From assembly GCF_000799715.1 (NCBI RefSeq), contig NZ_JUHG01000020.1:62001-126000 (forward strand): a stretch of 64,000 nucleotides of DNA, in the 5' to 3' direction. The translations under genes and the position numbers were made by a program. The notes beneath the pieces are model-generated. The model was given only the letters and a program-made list of their open reading frames with translations, had not been told where the DNA came from and searched no databases. Shown here piece after piece: positions 16,935 to 25,892 of the stretch; within the stretch, counting starts at the first letter, position 1; each line of letters begins with the position of its first letter. Source of the DNA: Martinezella rhizogenes (GTDB taxonomy: Bacteria; Pseudomonadota; Alphaproteobacteria; Rhizobiales; Rhizobiaceae).

Positions 16935-17392
16935 TCAGCCGCCCAGAGATCCGAAGGCCTTTTTTCCGCGATTTCCTTGGCCAGGCTCTCGATCTCGTCA
17001 TTGAGAACATCCGAAGGCAAAGCCTGTTTCTCCAGAGCCATATGGGCGTTTGTCCGGCGGATCATCGACCGCGCCCTCAGTCGTGCCTGATCCAGGATCA
17101 TCTCCTCGACCGAGCCTTTCAGCACGATGCCATAGACGAAACGCGCCCCCATCGCTTCCGCGAGTTTTTCCATCTGCCCGATAGAAATCGCCTTCGAGCG
17201 TTCATTCTGTTCTGCTTGATAAATCGCGCTACGACCCACCGCCAACCGATCGGCAAGCTGCAGCACGGACATTCCCAGCGCTTTCCTGACAGTCGTTATC
17301 CAGCCTTCCGGCGGCACGCTGTTCGAGCGCTGGCTCGCAGCCGCGTCAACCAGCCGGACATATTGCTTCACCACTGTTTTCTTGATGCTCAT
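16931..17392 (-). CDS. XRE-type regulator, 'mobile mystery protein A' type
   Basis: A 153-residue protein with a helix-turn-helix at about 30-88 (LGMSVLQLADRLAVGRSAIYQAEQNE region, cited as SVLQLADRLAVGRSAIYQAE) and a helical C-terminus. It is the expected partner of the Fic protein and is likely to control the pair's own transcription and perhaps restrain Fic activity. ATG 17392 starts the family-like N-terminus MSIKKTVVKQYVRL; an in-frame ATG at 17422 gives ten more residues, and neither has a strong ribosome site. The upstream DNA is unusually AT-rich compared with neighbours, a sign of transfer. Confidence 0.8.
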   Translation of the reverse strand: MSIKKTVVKQYVRLVDAAASQRSNSVPPEGWITTVRKALGMSVLQLADRLAVGRSAIYQAEQNERSKAISIGQMEKLAEAMGARFVYGIVLKGSVEEMILDQARLRARSMIRRTNAHMALEKQALPSDVLNDEIESLAKEIAEKRPSDLWAAD

Positions 17393-17424
17393 TGGCCCGC
17401 TGCCGATCGCCAGAATGTCCATCG

Positions 17425-17498
17425 ATAGCTACACAATTATGGCTATTTTGTCCAGCTATAAGACTACAAAAACAAAGATTATATATAGGGATAGCTAT
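17425..17498. promoter_or_regulatory. AT-rich promoter region with repeated AGCTAT operator-like sites
   Basis: ATAGCTA (17425-17431), GGCTAT (17441-17446), AGCTATA (17454-17460) and the perfect palindrome ATAGCTAT (17491-17498) recur in both orientations just upstream of the XRE gene. Multiple copies next to a helix-turn-helix gene suggest autoregulatory operators. Assignment is from repetition and position only. Confidence 0.4.
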
Positions 17499-17580
17499 AC
17501 ATAATTAACTTGGATGCGCAGATACGACTTGAAACGAGGTGTTTTTGCCTGTCGGAGACGATCGATTCTGATCGCCGAAC

Positions 17581-18891
17581 CTACTGCGGCTTGCTCTCTT
17601 CCGTCTCGGCGGGGCGGATGCGGAGCTTGGTGATGCGGTTCTTTTCCCGCTTCATGACGATGAAGCGCTTGCCGTAGAAGGTGAAAGCCTGGCGCTCTTC
17701 GGGGATGGTCATCGATTCGTGGATGACCAGGCCGGCGATCGTCGTCGCTTCTCCGTCCGGCAAATGCCAGTCGAGGGCGCGGTTCAGGTCGCGGATTGGC
17801 ACGACGCCGTCGACGACGATCGAGCCGTCCGCCTCCTGGCGCACGCCCTGGATATCGAGATCGTGCTCGTCGGCGATGTCGCCGACAATCTCTTCCAGAA
17901 TATCTTCCAGCGTGACGATCCCCTGCACCTCGCCATATTCGTCGACGACGACGGCGAAATGCTGCTTGCGGCGCAGGAAGGCATTCAACTGGTCTTCGAG
18001 ATTGGTGCTGTCGGGCACGAACCAGGGCTTCTGGGCGATCTTGACGATATCCAGGTTCTCCGGCTCGGCATTCCGCTCGGCCAGTGCCCTCAGCAGGTCC
18101 TTGGCATGCACCACGCCAATGATGTTGTCGATCGTACCGCGCCAGAGCGGCATACGCGTATAGGGGCTGTCGAGAATGGCGCGCACCACGACATCGGGCG
18201 GATCGTCGGCATTGATGGCGCGCATCGCCATGCGGTGGACCATGATGTCGGAGAGCTCCAGCTCGCCGAGGTCGAGCACGCCGCCAAGACGGTCTCGGTC
18301 GGCCTTGACCACCGACCCCTCGCGATGCAGCAGGTCGACGGCGCCGCGCAGCTCCTCGTGCGCCGACAGCATCGACACCTCCTTGGAGAGATTGATGCCG
18401 AAGATGCCGAGAATCTGCCGGACGATGGCGTTGACGAAGCTCGATACCGGCCCGACGACAGCGACGAAGAGGCGCACCGTGCCGGCGACGTTCAGCGCAA
18501 AACGATCCGGCGCCGAAATCGCCCAGCTTTTCGGCAGCACTTCCGAGAAGATGACGAGGATGACGGTCATCGCCAGCGTCGCCAGCGCCACGCCGGAATT
18601 GCCGAACAGACCGAGAAACACGCTGGTCGCCAACGACGACGCCAGAATATTGGCAAGGTTATTGCCGATCAGCAGCGCACCGATCAGGCGGTCGCGGCGC
18701 TCGATCAGCTTGCGCACGATCCCCGCCCGCTCGTCGCCATTCGCCTCCAGCGTGTGAATGCGACTGCGCGAAGCCGCCGTCAGCGCGGTTTCGGAACCGG
18801 AGAAAAACGCCGACAGCAGCACGAGAGCGACGATCGAAACGATCTCGGGCCAGTATTCCCATAAAATCGCCAGCGTGCCCTCGACCATCAT
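17581..18891 (-). CDS. CNNM/CorC-type transporter (hemolysin-related), DUF21 with CBS pair
   Basis: A 436-residue membrane protein: N-terminal DUF21/CNNM transmembrane domain (about 1-190, with FFSGSETALTAASRSR and EVLPKSWA), two CBS domains (about 205-325, with RMPLW and DEYGEVQGIVTLEDILEE segments, cited as EYGEVQGIVTLEDILEE) and a C-terminal CorC_HlyC domain. Family members transport or sense Mg2+ or Co2+ and are often mislabelled hemolysins. The start is one of three adjacent codons (GTG 18894, ATG 18891, ATG 18888) at the aroB stop; TGATG coupling supports 18891. It is the last gene of the aroK-aroB unit. Confidence 0.92.
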   Translation of the reverse strand: MMVEGTLAILWEYWPEIVSIVALVLLSAFFSGSETALTAASRSRIHTLEANGDERAGIVRKLIERRDRLIGALLIGNNLANILASSLATSVFLGLFGNSGVALATLAMTVILVIFSEVLPKSWAISAPDRFALNVAGTVRLFVAVVGPVSSFVNAIVRQILGIFGINLSKEVSMLSAHEELRGAVDLLHREGSVVKADRDRLGGVLDLGELELSDIMVHRMAMRAINADDPPDVVVRAILDSPYTRMPLWRGTIDNIIGVVHAKDLLRALAERNAEPENLDIVKIAQKPWFVPDSTNLEDQLNAFLRRKQHFAVVVDEYGEVQGIVTLEDILEEIVGDIADEHDLDIQGVRQEADGSIVVDGVVPIRDLNRALDWHLPDGEATTIAGLVIHESMTIPEERQAFTFYGKRFIVMKREKNRITKLRIRPAETEESKPQ

Positions 18892-20015
18892 CACGGATGT
18901 TTTTCCTTGAGGAAACTCAGAACTTCGGAGGAAGGCACATCATCGGCCACGAAGGATTGGCCGACGCCGCGCGTGAGAATGAAGGTGAGCTGGCCGCTCT
19001 TGACCTTCTTGTCCTGCGCGATCGCGTCCATCAGCACTTCGGCCGGCGGCAGCTCGCCCGGAATATCGCCCATCCGCGTCGGCAGGCCGACCGCCTTCAG
19101 ATGCGTCTCGACACGCTTGGCGTCATCAGGGCTTGCCAGATTGAGGCGCGAGGAAAACTCATGCGCCAGCACCATGCCGATCGACACCCCCTCGCCATGC
19201 ACCAGCCGTCGGCTGTCATAGGTGGTGGCCGCCTCCAGGGCATGGCCGAAAGTATGACCGAGATTGAGCAGGGCTCGCGGACCGTTTTCACGCTCGTCGG
19301 CCACGACGACATCGGATTTCGCCTGGCAGCTCGCGGCAATCGCCTCGATGCGAGCGGCACCACCGGAAAATACGTCCCGCCAATTGGCCTCCAGCCAGGC
19401 GAAGAAATCCGGCTTGTCGATCAGGCCGTACTTGGCGACTTCTGCGTAACCGGCGCGGAATTCGCGTTGGCTGAGCGTGTTCAATACGTCGGTATCGGCA
19501 AGCACCAGATCCGGCTGATGGAAGACGCCGACAAGATTCTTGCCGTGACGGGTGTTGATGCCGGTCTTGCCGCCAACGGAGGAATCCACCTGCGACAGCA
19601 GCGAGGTCGGCACCTGCACGAAACGAACGCCACGGCGCACAATGCCGGCGGCAAAGCCGGAGAGATCGCCGATGACGCCGCCGCCGAGCGCGATAACGAC
19701 GTCGTTGCGCTCGATACGCGCGGTGAGCACGGCATCGCAGACGGTCATCAGGTGTTCGAAGCTCTTGGTCTTCTCACCGGCCGGCAATACCAGGCTGGAC
19801 GACTGAATACCTGCCGCCTGCAGACTCGCCGTCAGCGCATCGAGATAGATCGGCGCGACGTTTTCGTCGGTGATAACGGCCGCCTTGCGACCCTTCAGCC
19901 TCGCCGCAATCTCCGCGCCGGCTCGGGCGATCAGGCCCGGCCCGATCAAAATGTCATAGGCGCGCTCGCCAAGCGGCACGCGGACGAGGCGTTCCGCGGA
20001 TGTCATCGCATTCAT
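18891..20015 (-). CDS. aroB: 3-dehydroquinate synthase
   Basis: Second enzyme of the shikimate pathway, converting DAHP to 3-dehydroquinate with transient NAD use and a divalent metal. The 374 residues include ALGGGVIGDLSGFAAG, the active-site strand VDSSVGGKTGIN, and the metal ligands in AEVAKYGLI, LNLGHTFGHA and HGEGVSIGM. ATG 20015 overlaps the aroK stop (ATGA) and gives the normal length, whereas the longer frame to 20219 lies in aroK. Translational coupling aroK-aroB is common in proteobacteria. Confidence 0.97.
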   Translation of the reverse strand: MNAMTSAERLVRVPLGERAYDILIGPGLIARAGAEIAARLKGRKAAVITDENVAPIYLDALTASLQAAGIQSSSLVLPAGEKTKSFEHLMTVCDAVLTARIERNDVVIALGGGVIGDLSGFAAGIVRRGVRFVQVPTSLLSQVDSSVGGKTGINTRHGKNLVGVFHQPDLVLADTDVLNTLSQREFRAGYAEVAKYGLIDKPDFFAWLEANWRDVFSGGAARIEAIAASCQAKSDVVVADERENGPRALLNLGHTFGHALEAATTYDSRRLVHGEGVSIGMVLAHEFSSRLNLASPDDAKRVETHLKAVGLPTRMGDIPGELPPAEVLMDAIAQDKKVKSGQLTFILTRGVGQSFVADDVPSSEVLSFLKEKHP

Positions 20016-20602
20016 GGTGTTTCGCTTTCCTGTCTCCCCTCGGCGATCGCTGCAAGGACTTCCTTGACCATGATATCCTTGTTCACATCGCGGGATAAAA
20101 CCACAAGGTCGGCCTCCGCATAGATCGGATAGCGCGCGGTCATCAGTCTTTCGAGGGTCTGTTTCGGATTCTCGGTTTTGAGCAGCGGCCGCGTCTCGCG
20201 CTTGCTGACGCGCTCCCATAGCACGTCGAGATCGGCCTTCAGCCAGACCGACACGCCGCTGCGTTTGACATGCCGGCGCGTGCGTTCGTTGATGAAGGCA
20301 CCGCCGCCCGTGGAGACGACGCGCGGCCCACCCTTGAGCAGCCGCTTGATCACCCGCATCTCCAGCGCCCGGAACTCTTCCTCGCCGTATGCGGCGAACA
20401 ATTCCGCGATCGTCATGCGCGATACGCGCTCGATCTCGATATCGGTATCGACAAAGGGGATGCCGAGCTGGTTCGCGACCAGCCGGCCGATCGAAGATTT
20501 TCCGGCCCCCATCAGCCCGACGAGGACAAGATTACGCGTGCCCAGCGCGGCGCGCGCCCTGTCTCTGAGGCTTTCCGTAAGGGTCAGGACTTGTTCACTC
20601 AT
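20012..20602 (-). CDS. aroK: Shikimate kinase
   Basis: Phosphorylates shikimate with ATP. The 196-residue protein has the P-loop GLMGAGKS (29-36), the shikimate-binding DTDIEIE and GGGAFI segments, and the LID region KRETRPLL. The open frame extends to 20677, but ATG 20602 matches the family N-terminus; the extra 25 residues would be unusual. First gene of the aroK-aroB-CNNM unit and divergent from the xerD unit across 160 bases. Confidence 0.95.
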   Translation of the reverse strand: MSEQVLTLTESLRDRARAALGTRNLVLVGLMGAGKSSIGRLVANQLGIPFVDTDIEIERVSRMTIAELFAAYGEEEFRALEMRVIKRLLKGGPRVVSTGGGAFINERTRRHVKRSGVSVWLKADLDVLWERVSKRETRPLLKTENPKQTLERLMTARYPIYAEADLVVLSRDVNKDIMVKEVLAAIAEGRQESETP

Positions 20603-20762
20603 TGGCCCATTCACAATTTGTTTGGAAACGGTATCGTCAAATGCGCCTGTAGCGTCAAGACGCAGCATCGTAAACATGCCAGCATTATCCTTCGGCTAAC
20701 GCTTGCTGCCTATGATTATAACCGATTGCCGGACCAATGACTGGGACGAGGAGAGTTTTTAA

Positions 20763-20930
20763 ATGCCGACCCTGTTTCGCTTCCTCGTCATCTGCGCGGT
20801 GATCGCCGGATCGGTGTATGGGGCAATGTGGGCTCTGGTTCTCTTCGTCGACCCGCAGCCGCGCGACGTGACGATCCGCATTCCGTCGGAACGCGTCAAC
20901 CCGCCGGTGACCGGTTCGGTGAAACCATGA
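20763..20930 (+). CDS. Small single-span membrane protein (55 residues) upstream of xerD
   Basis: A short frame starting at ATG 20763 with a good ribosome site (GAGGAGAG, 20747-20754). It encodes a hydrophobic helix (about 5-28: FLVICAVIAGSVYGAMWAL) and a short Pro-rich tail ending GSVKP. Its stop TGA is embedded in the xerD start (ATGA), so xerD translation is probably coupled to it. The reading frame, codon use and coupling argue that it is real. I recall similar small proteins before xerD in Rhizobiales, but know of no function. Confidence 0.75.
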   Translation: MPTLFRFLVICAVIAGSVYGAMWALVLFVDPQPRDVTIRIPSERVNPPVTGSVKP

Positions 20931-21901
20931 GGGCTGAGGTCATGGTGAAGGATCTGAGCCGCGTTCATATGGAAGCCTTTCTGGAAATGATGAGCGCGGA
21001 ACGTGGTGCTGCGGTCAACACACTGCAATCCTATGAACGCGATCTCGACGACCTCCATTCCTTTCTGTCCGAGCGCAGCGTCCGCCTGACCGAGGCCGGA
21101 TCGAACGATCTCGGCGCCTATCTCTCCGGCCTCTCACGCCAGGGCTTCAAGCCGTCGTCACAGGCGCGCCGGCTTTCGGCCATGCGCCAGTTCTACAAGT
21201 TCCTCTATGCCGAAGGTCTGCGCACGGACGATCCGACCGGCATCCTCGACGCGCCGAAGAAAGGCCGCGCTTTACCGAAAACCATGGGGGTCGAAGAGGT
21301 GACCCGCCTTCTCACCCAGGCGGAAAAGGAAGCCGCCGAAGAAGGTCCCGATCAATTGCAGCGCCTGCGCATGCTCGTTCTCCTCGAACTGCTCTATGCC
21401 ACCGGCATGCGCGTCAGCGAACTCGTTACCCTGCCGGCCAAGGTGCTGGATCAGGAAGGGCGCTTCCTGATGATCCGAGGCAAGGGAAACAAGGAGCGGC
21501 TGGTGCCGCTGTCGCAATCAGCCATTGCGGCGCTGAAAACCTATGGCAAGTTGCAGGCGCAAGTGGCGGCAAGCGCCAAGCAGCCGGCACCGGAAAGCGC
21601 CTGGCTCTTCCCCGCAGCCTCCAAGCAGGGCTATCTGCCGCGGCAGGTCTTCGCGCGCGACCTGAAGGATCTCGCCATCCGCGCCGGGCTGACGCCATCG
21701 CTGATCTCGCCGCATGTCATGCGCCATGCCTTCGCCAGCCACCTACTTGCCAACGGTGCGGATTTGCGCGTGGTGCAAGAACTTCTCGGCCATTCCGACA
21801 TTTCGACGACACAAATCTACACACATGTGCTGGAAGAACGCCTTCACCAGCTGGTGCAAACGCATCACCCCCTTGCCAAACAGGGCAAAAAACAGGAATA
21901 G
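20927..21901 (+). CDS. xerD: Site-specific tyrosine recombinase XerD
   Basis: Acts with XerC at dif to resolve chromosome dimers during division. The 324-residue protein has the SAM-like N-terminal domain and a complete catalytic set: Arg162 (TGMRVSEL), Lys186 (RGKGNKERL), His263 and Arg266 (HVMRHAFASHLL), His289 (LGHSDISTTQ) and Tyr298 (YTHV). The start overlaps the small upstream gene (ATGA). A second possible start is ATG 20942. It is a housekeeping Xer protein, not a phage integrase, judging by context (accA next) and full similarity to the XerD pattern. Confidence 0.95.
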   Translation: MRAEVMVKDLSRVHMEAFLEMMSAERGAAVNTLQSYERDLDDLHSFLSERSVRLTEAGSNDLGAYLSGLSRQGFKPSSQARRLSAMRQFYKFLYAEGLRTDDPTGILDAPKKGRALPKTMGVEEVTRLLTQAEKEAAEEGPDQLQRLRMLVLLELLYATGMRVSELVTLPAKVLDQEGRFLMIRGKGNKERLVPLSQSAIAALKTYGKLQAQVAASAKQPAPESAWLFPAASKQGYLPRQVFARDLKDLAIRAGLTPSLISPHVMRHAFASHLLANGADLRVVQELLGHSDISTTQIYTHVLEERLHQLVQTHHPLAKQGKKQE

Positions 21902-21964
21902 GACCGGCACATAGATTATACGGGCCGGCTCTCGTCACAGGCAAAAGGATCGGAAACGCACCTC

Positions 21965-22918
21965 ATGCACAATTATCTCGACTTCGAAAAACCCATCTCG
22001 GACCTCGAAGGCAAGATTCACGAGCTCAAGAAGCTCGCGAGCGAAGATGAGAGCATCGACACTTCGGACGAAGTGGGCCGGCTCGAGATTCGCGTTCGTG
22101 AGTCGATGGCCGACATCTATTCCAAACTCAACGCCTGGCAAAAGACGCAGGTCGCCCGCCATCCGCAGCGCCCGCATTTCGTCGACTACGCCAAGGCGCT
22201 GTTTACGGAATTCACGCCGCTGGCCGGTGATCGCAAATTTGCCGAGGATGCCGCCATCCAGGCGGGCTTCGCCCGCTTCCGCGGCCAGCCCATCGCCATC
22301 ATCGGCCAGGAAAAGGGCAACGACACCAAGTCGCGCCTGAAGCATAATTTCGGCAGCGCCCGCCCCGAGGGCTACCGCAAGGCGATCCGTATCCTGGAGA
22401 TGGCTGACCGTTTCCAGCTTCCGGTGATCACGCTCGTCGATACGGCGGGCGCCTATCCCGGCGTCGGCGCCGAAGAGCGCGGCCAGGCGGAAGCGATTGC
22501 CCGCTCCACGGAAATGTGCCTTGGCCTCAAGGTGCCGATCATCTCCCTCGTCATCGGCGAAGGCGGCTCGGGCGGCGCCATCGCGATCGCCGTCGGCAAC
22601 CGCGTCTATATGCTCGAGCATTCGATCTACAGCGTGATTTCGCCCGAAGGTGCTGCCTCGATCCTCTGGCGCGATTCGACCCGCGCCAAGGAAGCCGCCA
22701 CCAACATGAAGATCACCGCCGAAGACCTCAAGGGACTTGGGATCATCGACGGCATCATCCCCGAGCCGCTCGGCGGCGCGCATCGCGACCCGCAGATGGT
22801 GATCGCGGCTGCCGGTGACGTGATTTTCAACGCGCTCGGCGAGCTCTCCAGCCGTTCGGGCGAACAGTTGCGAAGCGACCGCCGGCAGAAATTCCTCAAT
22901 ATGGGTCGCAATCTCTAA
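21965..22918 (+). CDS. accA: Acetyl-CoA carboxylase carboxyltransferase subunit alpha
   Basis: Pairs with AccD to transfer carboxyl from biotin to acetyl-CoA, the first committed step of fatty acid synthesis. All 317 residues fit the family: FEKPISDLEGKI at the N-terminus, GRPEGYRKA-like ARPEGYRKAIRI, the oxyanion and CoA region TLVDTAGAYPGVGAEERGQ, and GEGGSGGAIAI. ATG 21965 is preceded by a modest ribosome site (AAAGGA, 21945-21950). It follows xerD by 63 bases, usual in Rhizobiales. Confidence 0.97.
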   Translation: MHNYLDFEKPISDLEGKIHELKKLASEDESIDTSDEVGRLEIRVRESMADIYSKLNAWQKTQVARHPQRPHFVDYAKALFTEFTPLAGDRKFAEDAAIQAGFARFRGQPIAIIGQEKGNDTKSRLKHNFGSARPEGYRKAIRILEMADRFQLPVITLVDTAGAYPGVGAEERGQAEAIARSTEMCLGLKVPIISLVIGEGGSGGAIAIAVGNRVYMLEHSIYSVISPEGAASILWRDSTRAKEAATNMKITAEDLKGLGIIDGIIPEPLGGAHRDPQMVIAAAGDVIFNALGELSSRSGEQLRSDRRQKFLNMGRNL

Positions 22919-23147
22919 CTTTGGTTTGAGACCTGTAATCGCTCGGAGCGGGAATGAGGCCAAATCTTGGCCACATTCTTGTTATCGAACCATTCATGGC
23001 AAAGAAAAGCTTGCGGGTGCGCCGCAGGCGCGGCATAGGCTGGTAAGGAATTATCAAGTATAAGCCGTCTATGCTTCCGTTTCATGTTTCGAAGGGGCGG
23101 CGAAACAGATCGTACGGCCGCTCTTCGCATCTATGGGCTAAGTCAGA

Positions 23148-24455
23148 ATGCGCATCCGTCACCTTGCCTATATGTCCCTGATGGCGCTGGCTCTCGCCGG
23201 CTGCAACGACGCGCTCGATACCGCGTCGATCGATCTGTCGAAGGTGAAAAACAAGGTCGAGCAGCCGCTGCCCAGCCGTATCCTTGCCGACATGACGAAA
23301 AAGGGCATGGACCGCAATTCGCCGATCATGATCCGTATCTTCAAGGAAGAAGGTACGATGGAGATCCTCAAGGCGAACCAGAGCAATCGCTTCGAGGTGA
23401 TCGCCAGCTACAGCATCTGCGCCTGGTCCGGCCGTCTCGGCCCGAAGGTCAAGGAAGGCGACCGGCAGGCTCCGGAAGGCTTCTACAATCTGACGCCGGC
23501 CAACCTCAATCCGAATTCGAAATACTATCTCGCCATCAACACCGGCTTCCCGAACCGCTATGACGCCGCCAATGGCCGCAGCGGCGCCAACCTGATGATC
23601 CATGGCGCCTGCTCATCGTCGGGCTGCTATTCGATGACCGACCAGCAGGTGCTCGAAATCTACGCCTTCGCGCGCGACGCCTTCAAGGGCGGCCAGAAGT
23701 CGATCCAGCTGGAAGCCTTCCCCTTCCGCATGACGGCGGAAAACATGTGGAAGCACCGGCTCAGCCCCAATATCGATTTCTGGAAGATGCTGAAGGTCGG
23801 CTACGACAACTTCGAAGTCACCAAGCGGCCGCCGGAAGTGGAAGTCTGCGAAAAGAAATATGTCTTCAACCAGCAGGCCGGCGAGCCGTTCAACGCCGGC
23901 GGCAAATGCCCTGTGATGACGACACCGCCCGCCTTGCAGGTCGCGCTTGCCACCTACGACAAGCAATATCAGGCCGACTATGCTTCAGCCACGAAGAAAT
24001 ATGATGACGTAGCCTGGTACGACCCGACCGAGGCAGAGCGCAAGGCTGTCGTCGCCAAGCAACGCAAGGGCCGCGACCTCGCCTATGCCCCGACCGGCAC
24101 GGCGCTCGCCGCCGGCAAGATGATGAAGGTCGCCGATCTGGAGACGATGATGTCGAACCAGTCGTCCCAGCAGATCGCCCGCGGCGGCACCACCGCTAAT
24201 CCGACGACGGCCAGCATCCGCATGGCAACGGCCGCTCCGGCTCCAGTGGATCCGGTCGCACAGCAGCCGGCTCAGACCGGCGATATCGCTGTCGCTTCCA
24301 ACATTCCCACGAATGTGCCGATCCCGATGGCGAACCCCATGAACCCCATGGTCAGCGCGCCGCTTGCCTACGCGCCGCCCCCACCGGTGGAAACCGCGCA
24401 GACCGACACGGCCAAGAAGCCGCCCTTCTGGAAGTTCTGGGCCAAGGGTGAATAG
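23148..24455 (+). CDS. L,D-transpeptidase (YkuD fold, YafK-like) lipoprotein
   Basis: A 435-residue envelope protein. The lipobox ALAGC puts the lipidated cysteine at residue 19. The YkuD catalytic motif is complete: His152 and Cys160 in IHGACSSSGCYSM. Such enzymes cross-link peptidoglycan through meso-diaminopimelate or attach/detach proteins from it. The second half is long, with a Pro/Ala/Thr-rich low-complexity tail (about 340-420) ending in PPFWKFWAKGE. It follows a 229-base gap after accA and overlaps tusA by eight bases. Confidence 0.88.
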   Translation: MRIRHLAYMSLMALALAGCNDALDTASIDLSKVKNKVEQPLPSRILADMTKKGMDRNSPIMIRIFKEEGTMEILKANQSNRFEVIASYSICAWSGRLGPKVKEGDRQAPEGFYNLTPANLNPNSKYYLAINTGFPNRYDAANGRSGANLMIHGACSSSGCYSMTDQQVLEIYAFARDAFKGGQKSIQLEAFPFRMTAENMWKHRLSPNIDFWKMLKVGYDNFEVTKRPPEVEVCEKKYVFNQQAGEPFNAGGKCPVMTTPPALQVALATYDKQYQADYASATKKYDDVAWYDPTEAERKAVVAKQRKGRDLAYAPTGTALAAGKMMKVADLETMMSNQSSQQIARGGTTANPTTASIRMATAAPAPVDPVAQQPAQTGDIAVASNIPTNVPIPMANPMNPMVSAPLAYAPPPPVETAQTDTAKKPPFWKFWAKGE

Positions 24456-24681
24456 CCTGGACGACGGGGTCTACGACCTGCGTGGGCTGAAGTGCCCGCT
24501 CCCCGTCCTGAAGACAGAAAAGCGCCTGCGCGGCATGTCGTCTGGGACCATATTGACGGTCGAGACCAGCGATCCCTTGGCAATCATCGACATCCCGCAT
24601 TTCTGCAACGAAAACGGCCATGCCCTGCTGACAAGCGAAAAGACCGGCAACGGCCATCGCTTCACCATCCGCAAAACGTAG
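24448..24681 (+). CDS. tusA: TusA-family sulfurtransferase
   Basis: A 77-residue sulfur carrier. The signature LRGLKCPLPVLKTEKRL is intact with the sulfur-accepting Cys16 in the CPxP motif. TusA delivers sulfur for tRNA 2-thiouridine and for molybdenum cofactor-dependent enzymes. The likely start is GTG 24448, preceded by CAAGGG, inside the end of the transpeptidase gene; no ATG is available before the conserved motif. Molybdoenzymes elsewhere in the window (formate dehydrogenase, CoxL-like) would need such sulfur transfer, but no direct link is shown. Confidence 0.9.
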   Translation: MNSLDDGVYDLRGLKCPLPVLKTEKRLRGMSSGTILTVETSDPLAIIDIPHFCNENGHALLTSEKTGNGHRFTIRKT

Positions 24682-24694
24682 CCTTATCCCGAAA

Positions 24695-25879
24695 TCAGAA
24701 CCGCATGCCTGGAACGGCCAGCGGATTATCCTGAAGTGCTGCCCGATCCGGCGTATCGATGCTCGGTTTGCTCAGGAAAGCGTCGAACAGGCCCTTCACG
24801 AAATCCTCCGGCAGATCTTTGGTGATGACCACCATGCGCGTGCGCCGGTCGTTCGGATCAGGCCAGGCGGGCAAACGCACCGGCGGATGGAAGATGTTCT
24901 GCACGCCATGCAACACCACGGGACGCTCCGGCCTGTCCGACACGGAAACAATCGCCTTCATGCGCAAAAGCTTCTCGCCATGCGCGGACCGCAGCAGATC
25001 GATGAACATTTCCAGCGCGACCGGATCGATCGGCTGCGTTTCGACAATCGAGAAGGATTTGATCGAGTCGTCGTGGCGGTTCACATCATGGGCATGCTGA
25101 TGCCGGTGGCCGTGATGATGTCCATGGTGATGATGGTGCCCATCTCCATCATGGTGATGGTCGTGATCGTGCCCATGGTCGTGGTGATGATCGTCGTCCG
25201 TCTCCAGCTCGTCGTGCAGCCAGCGGCCGACATCGGCGATCTTCGAGGCGGGATCGTAGAGGCCATTGACGAGAATGGCCGCGCGGCCGGCCTCGTCGCT
25301 GTCGGCCTTCAGCATGTGTGCCCGCGGATTGAGTGTCCTTAGCCGGCTTTCCAAAGCACCGGCGGGAGCAGCGCCCTCGATGCCGGTCTTGGAGACGATC
25401 AGCCGGTCAGCAACCGCCACCTGCTTGCGCGCTTCCTCATGATTGTCGAGCGTCTGCAAGCCGTTGACGGCGTCGACGACAGTGATCACGCCGTCCAGAT
25501 CGAAATTGTTGGCAATGACCGGGTTGCCCATGATCGACTGCATCACCGGCGCCGGGTCGGCAAGGCCTGTCGTCTCGATGACGACGCGCTTCAGCGGCCG
25601 GATGCGGCCGGTCTGCATGGCGTCCATCAGGTTCGCCAGCGTATCCACCAGCTCGCCGCGCACCGTGCAGCAAAGGCAGCCATCGGAGAGCTCGATAATG
25701 GCATCGCCGGAACTTTCGACCAGAAGATGGTCGATGCCGACATCGCCGAACTCATTGATGATGACGGCCGCGTCGCGCATCTCTGGATCCTTGAGGATGC
25801 GGTTCAGAAGCGTCGATTTACCGGCTCCGAGAAAACCGGTCAGGATCGATACCGGCACTCTCTGCTGCGGAATGCTCAT
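24695..25879 (-). CDS. CobW/COG0523-type GTPase with histidine-rich loop
   Basis: A 394-residue metal-chaperone GTPase. Walker A GFLGAGKS (15-22), the metal-binding CxCC motif (Cys68, Cys70, Cys71 in GCLCC), a TGLADP switch and the C-terminal CobW domain are all present. Between the domains lies an extreme His/Asp-rich run (about 231-269) expected to bind Zn2+, Co2+ or Ni2+. Adjacent to the carboxypeptidase gene (13 bases) in the same direction, not to cobalamin genes, so a zinc or general metal role is more likely than cobalamin synthesis. No Zur box was recognised. Confidence 0.9.
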   Translation of the reverse strand: MSIPQQRVPVSILTGFLGAGKSTLLNRILKDPEMRDAAVIINEFGDVGIDHLLVESSGDAIIELSDGCLCCTVRGELVDTLANLMDAMQTGRIRPLKRVVIETTGLADPAPVMQSIMGNPVIANNFDLDGVITVVDAVNGLQTLDNHEEARKQVAVADRLIVSKTGIEGAAPAGALESRLRTLNPRAHMLKADSDEAGRAAILVNGLYDPASKIADVGRWLHDELETDDDHHHDHGHDHDHHHDGDGHHHHHGHHHGHRHQHAHDVNRHDDSIKSFSIVETQPIDPVALEMFIDLLRSAHGEKLLRMKAIVSVSDRPERPVVLHGVQNIFHPPVRLPAWPDPNDRRTRMVVITKDLPEDFVKGLFDAFLSKPSIDTPDRAALQDNPLAVPGMRF

Positions 25880-25892
25880 GGTTCAAGTCCGA

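Noticed and set aside
20927..21901. Phage integrase instead of XerD
   Set aside because: Length, full XerD pattern and housekeeping context (accA next, coupled small gene) argue for the dimer-resolution enzyme.
25100..25200. Repetitive CAT/GTG-rich stretch as a simple-sequence repeat
   Set aside because: It is the coding sequence of the His-rich loop of the CobW-type GTPase.
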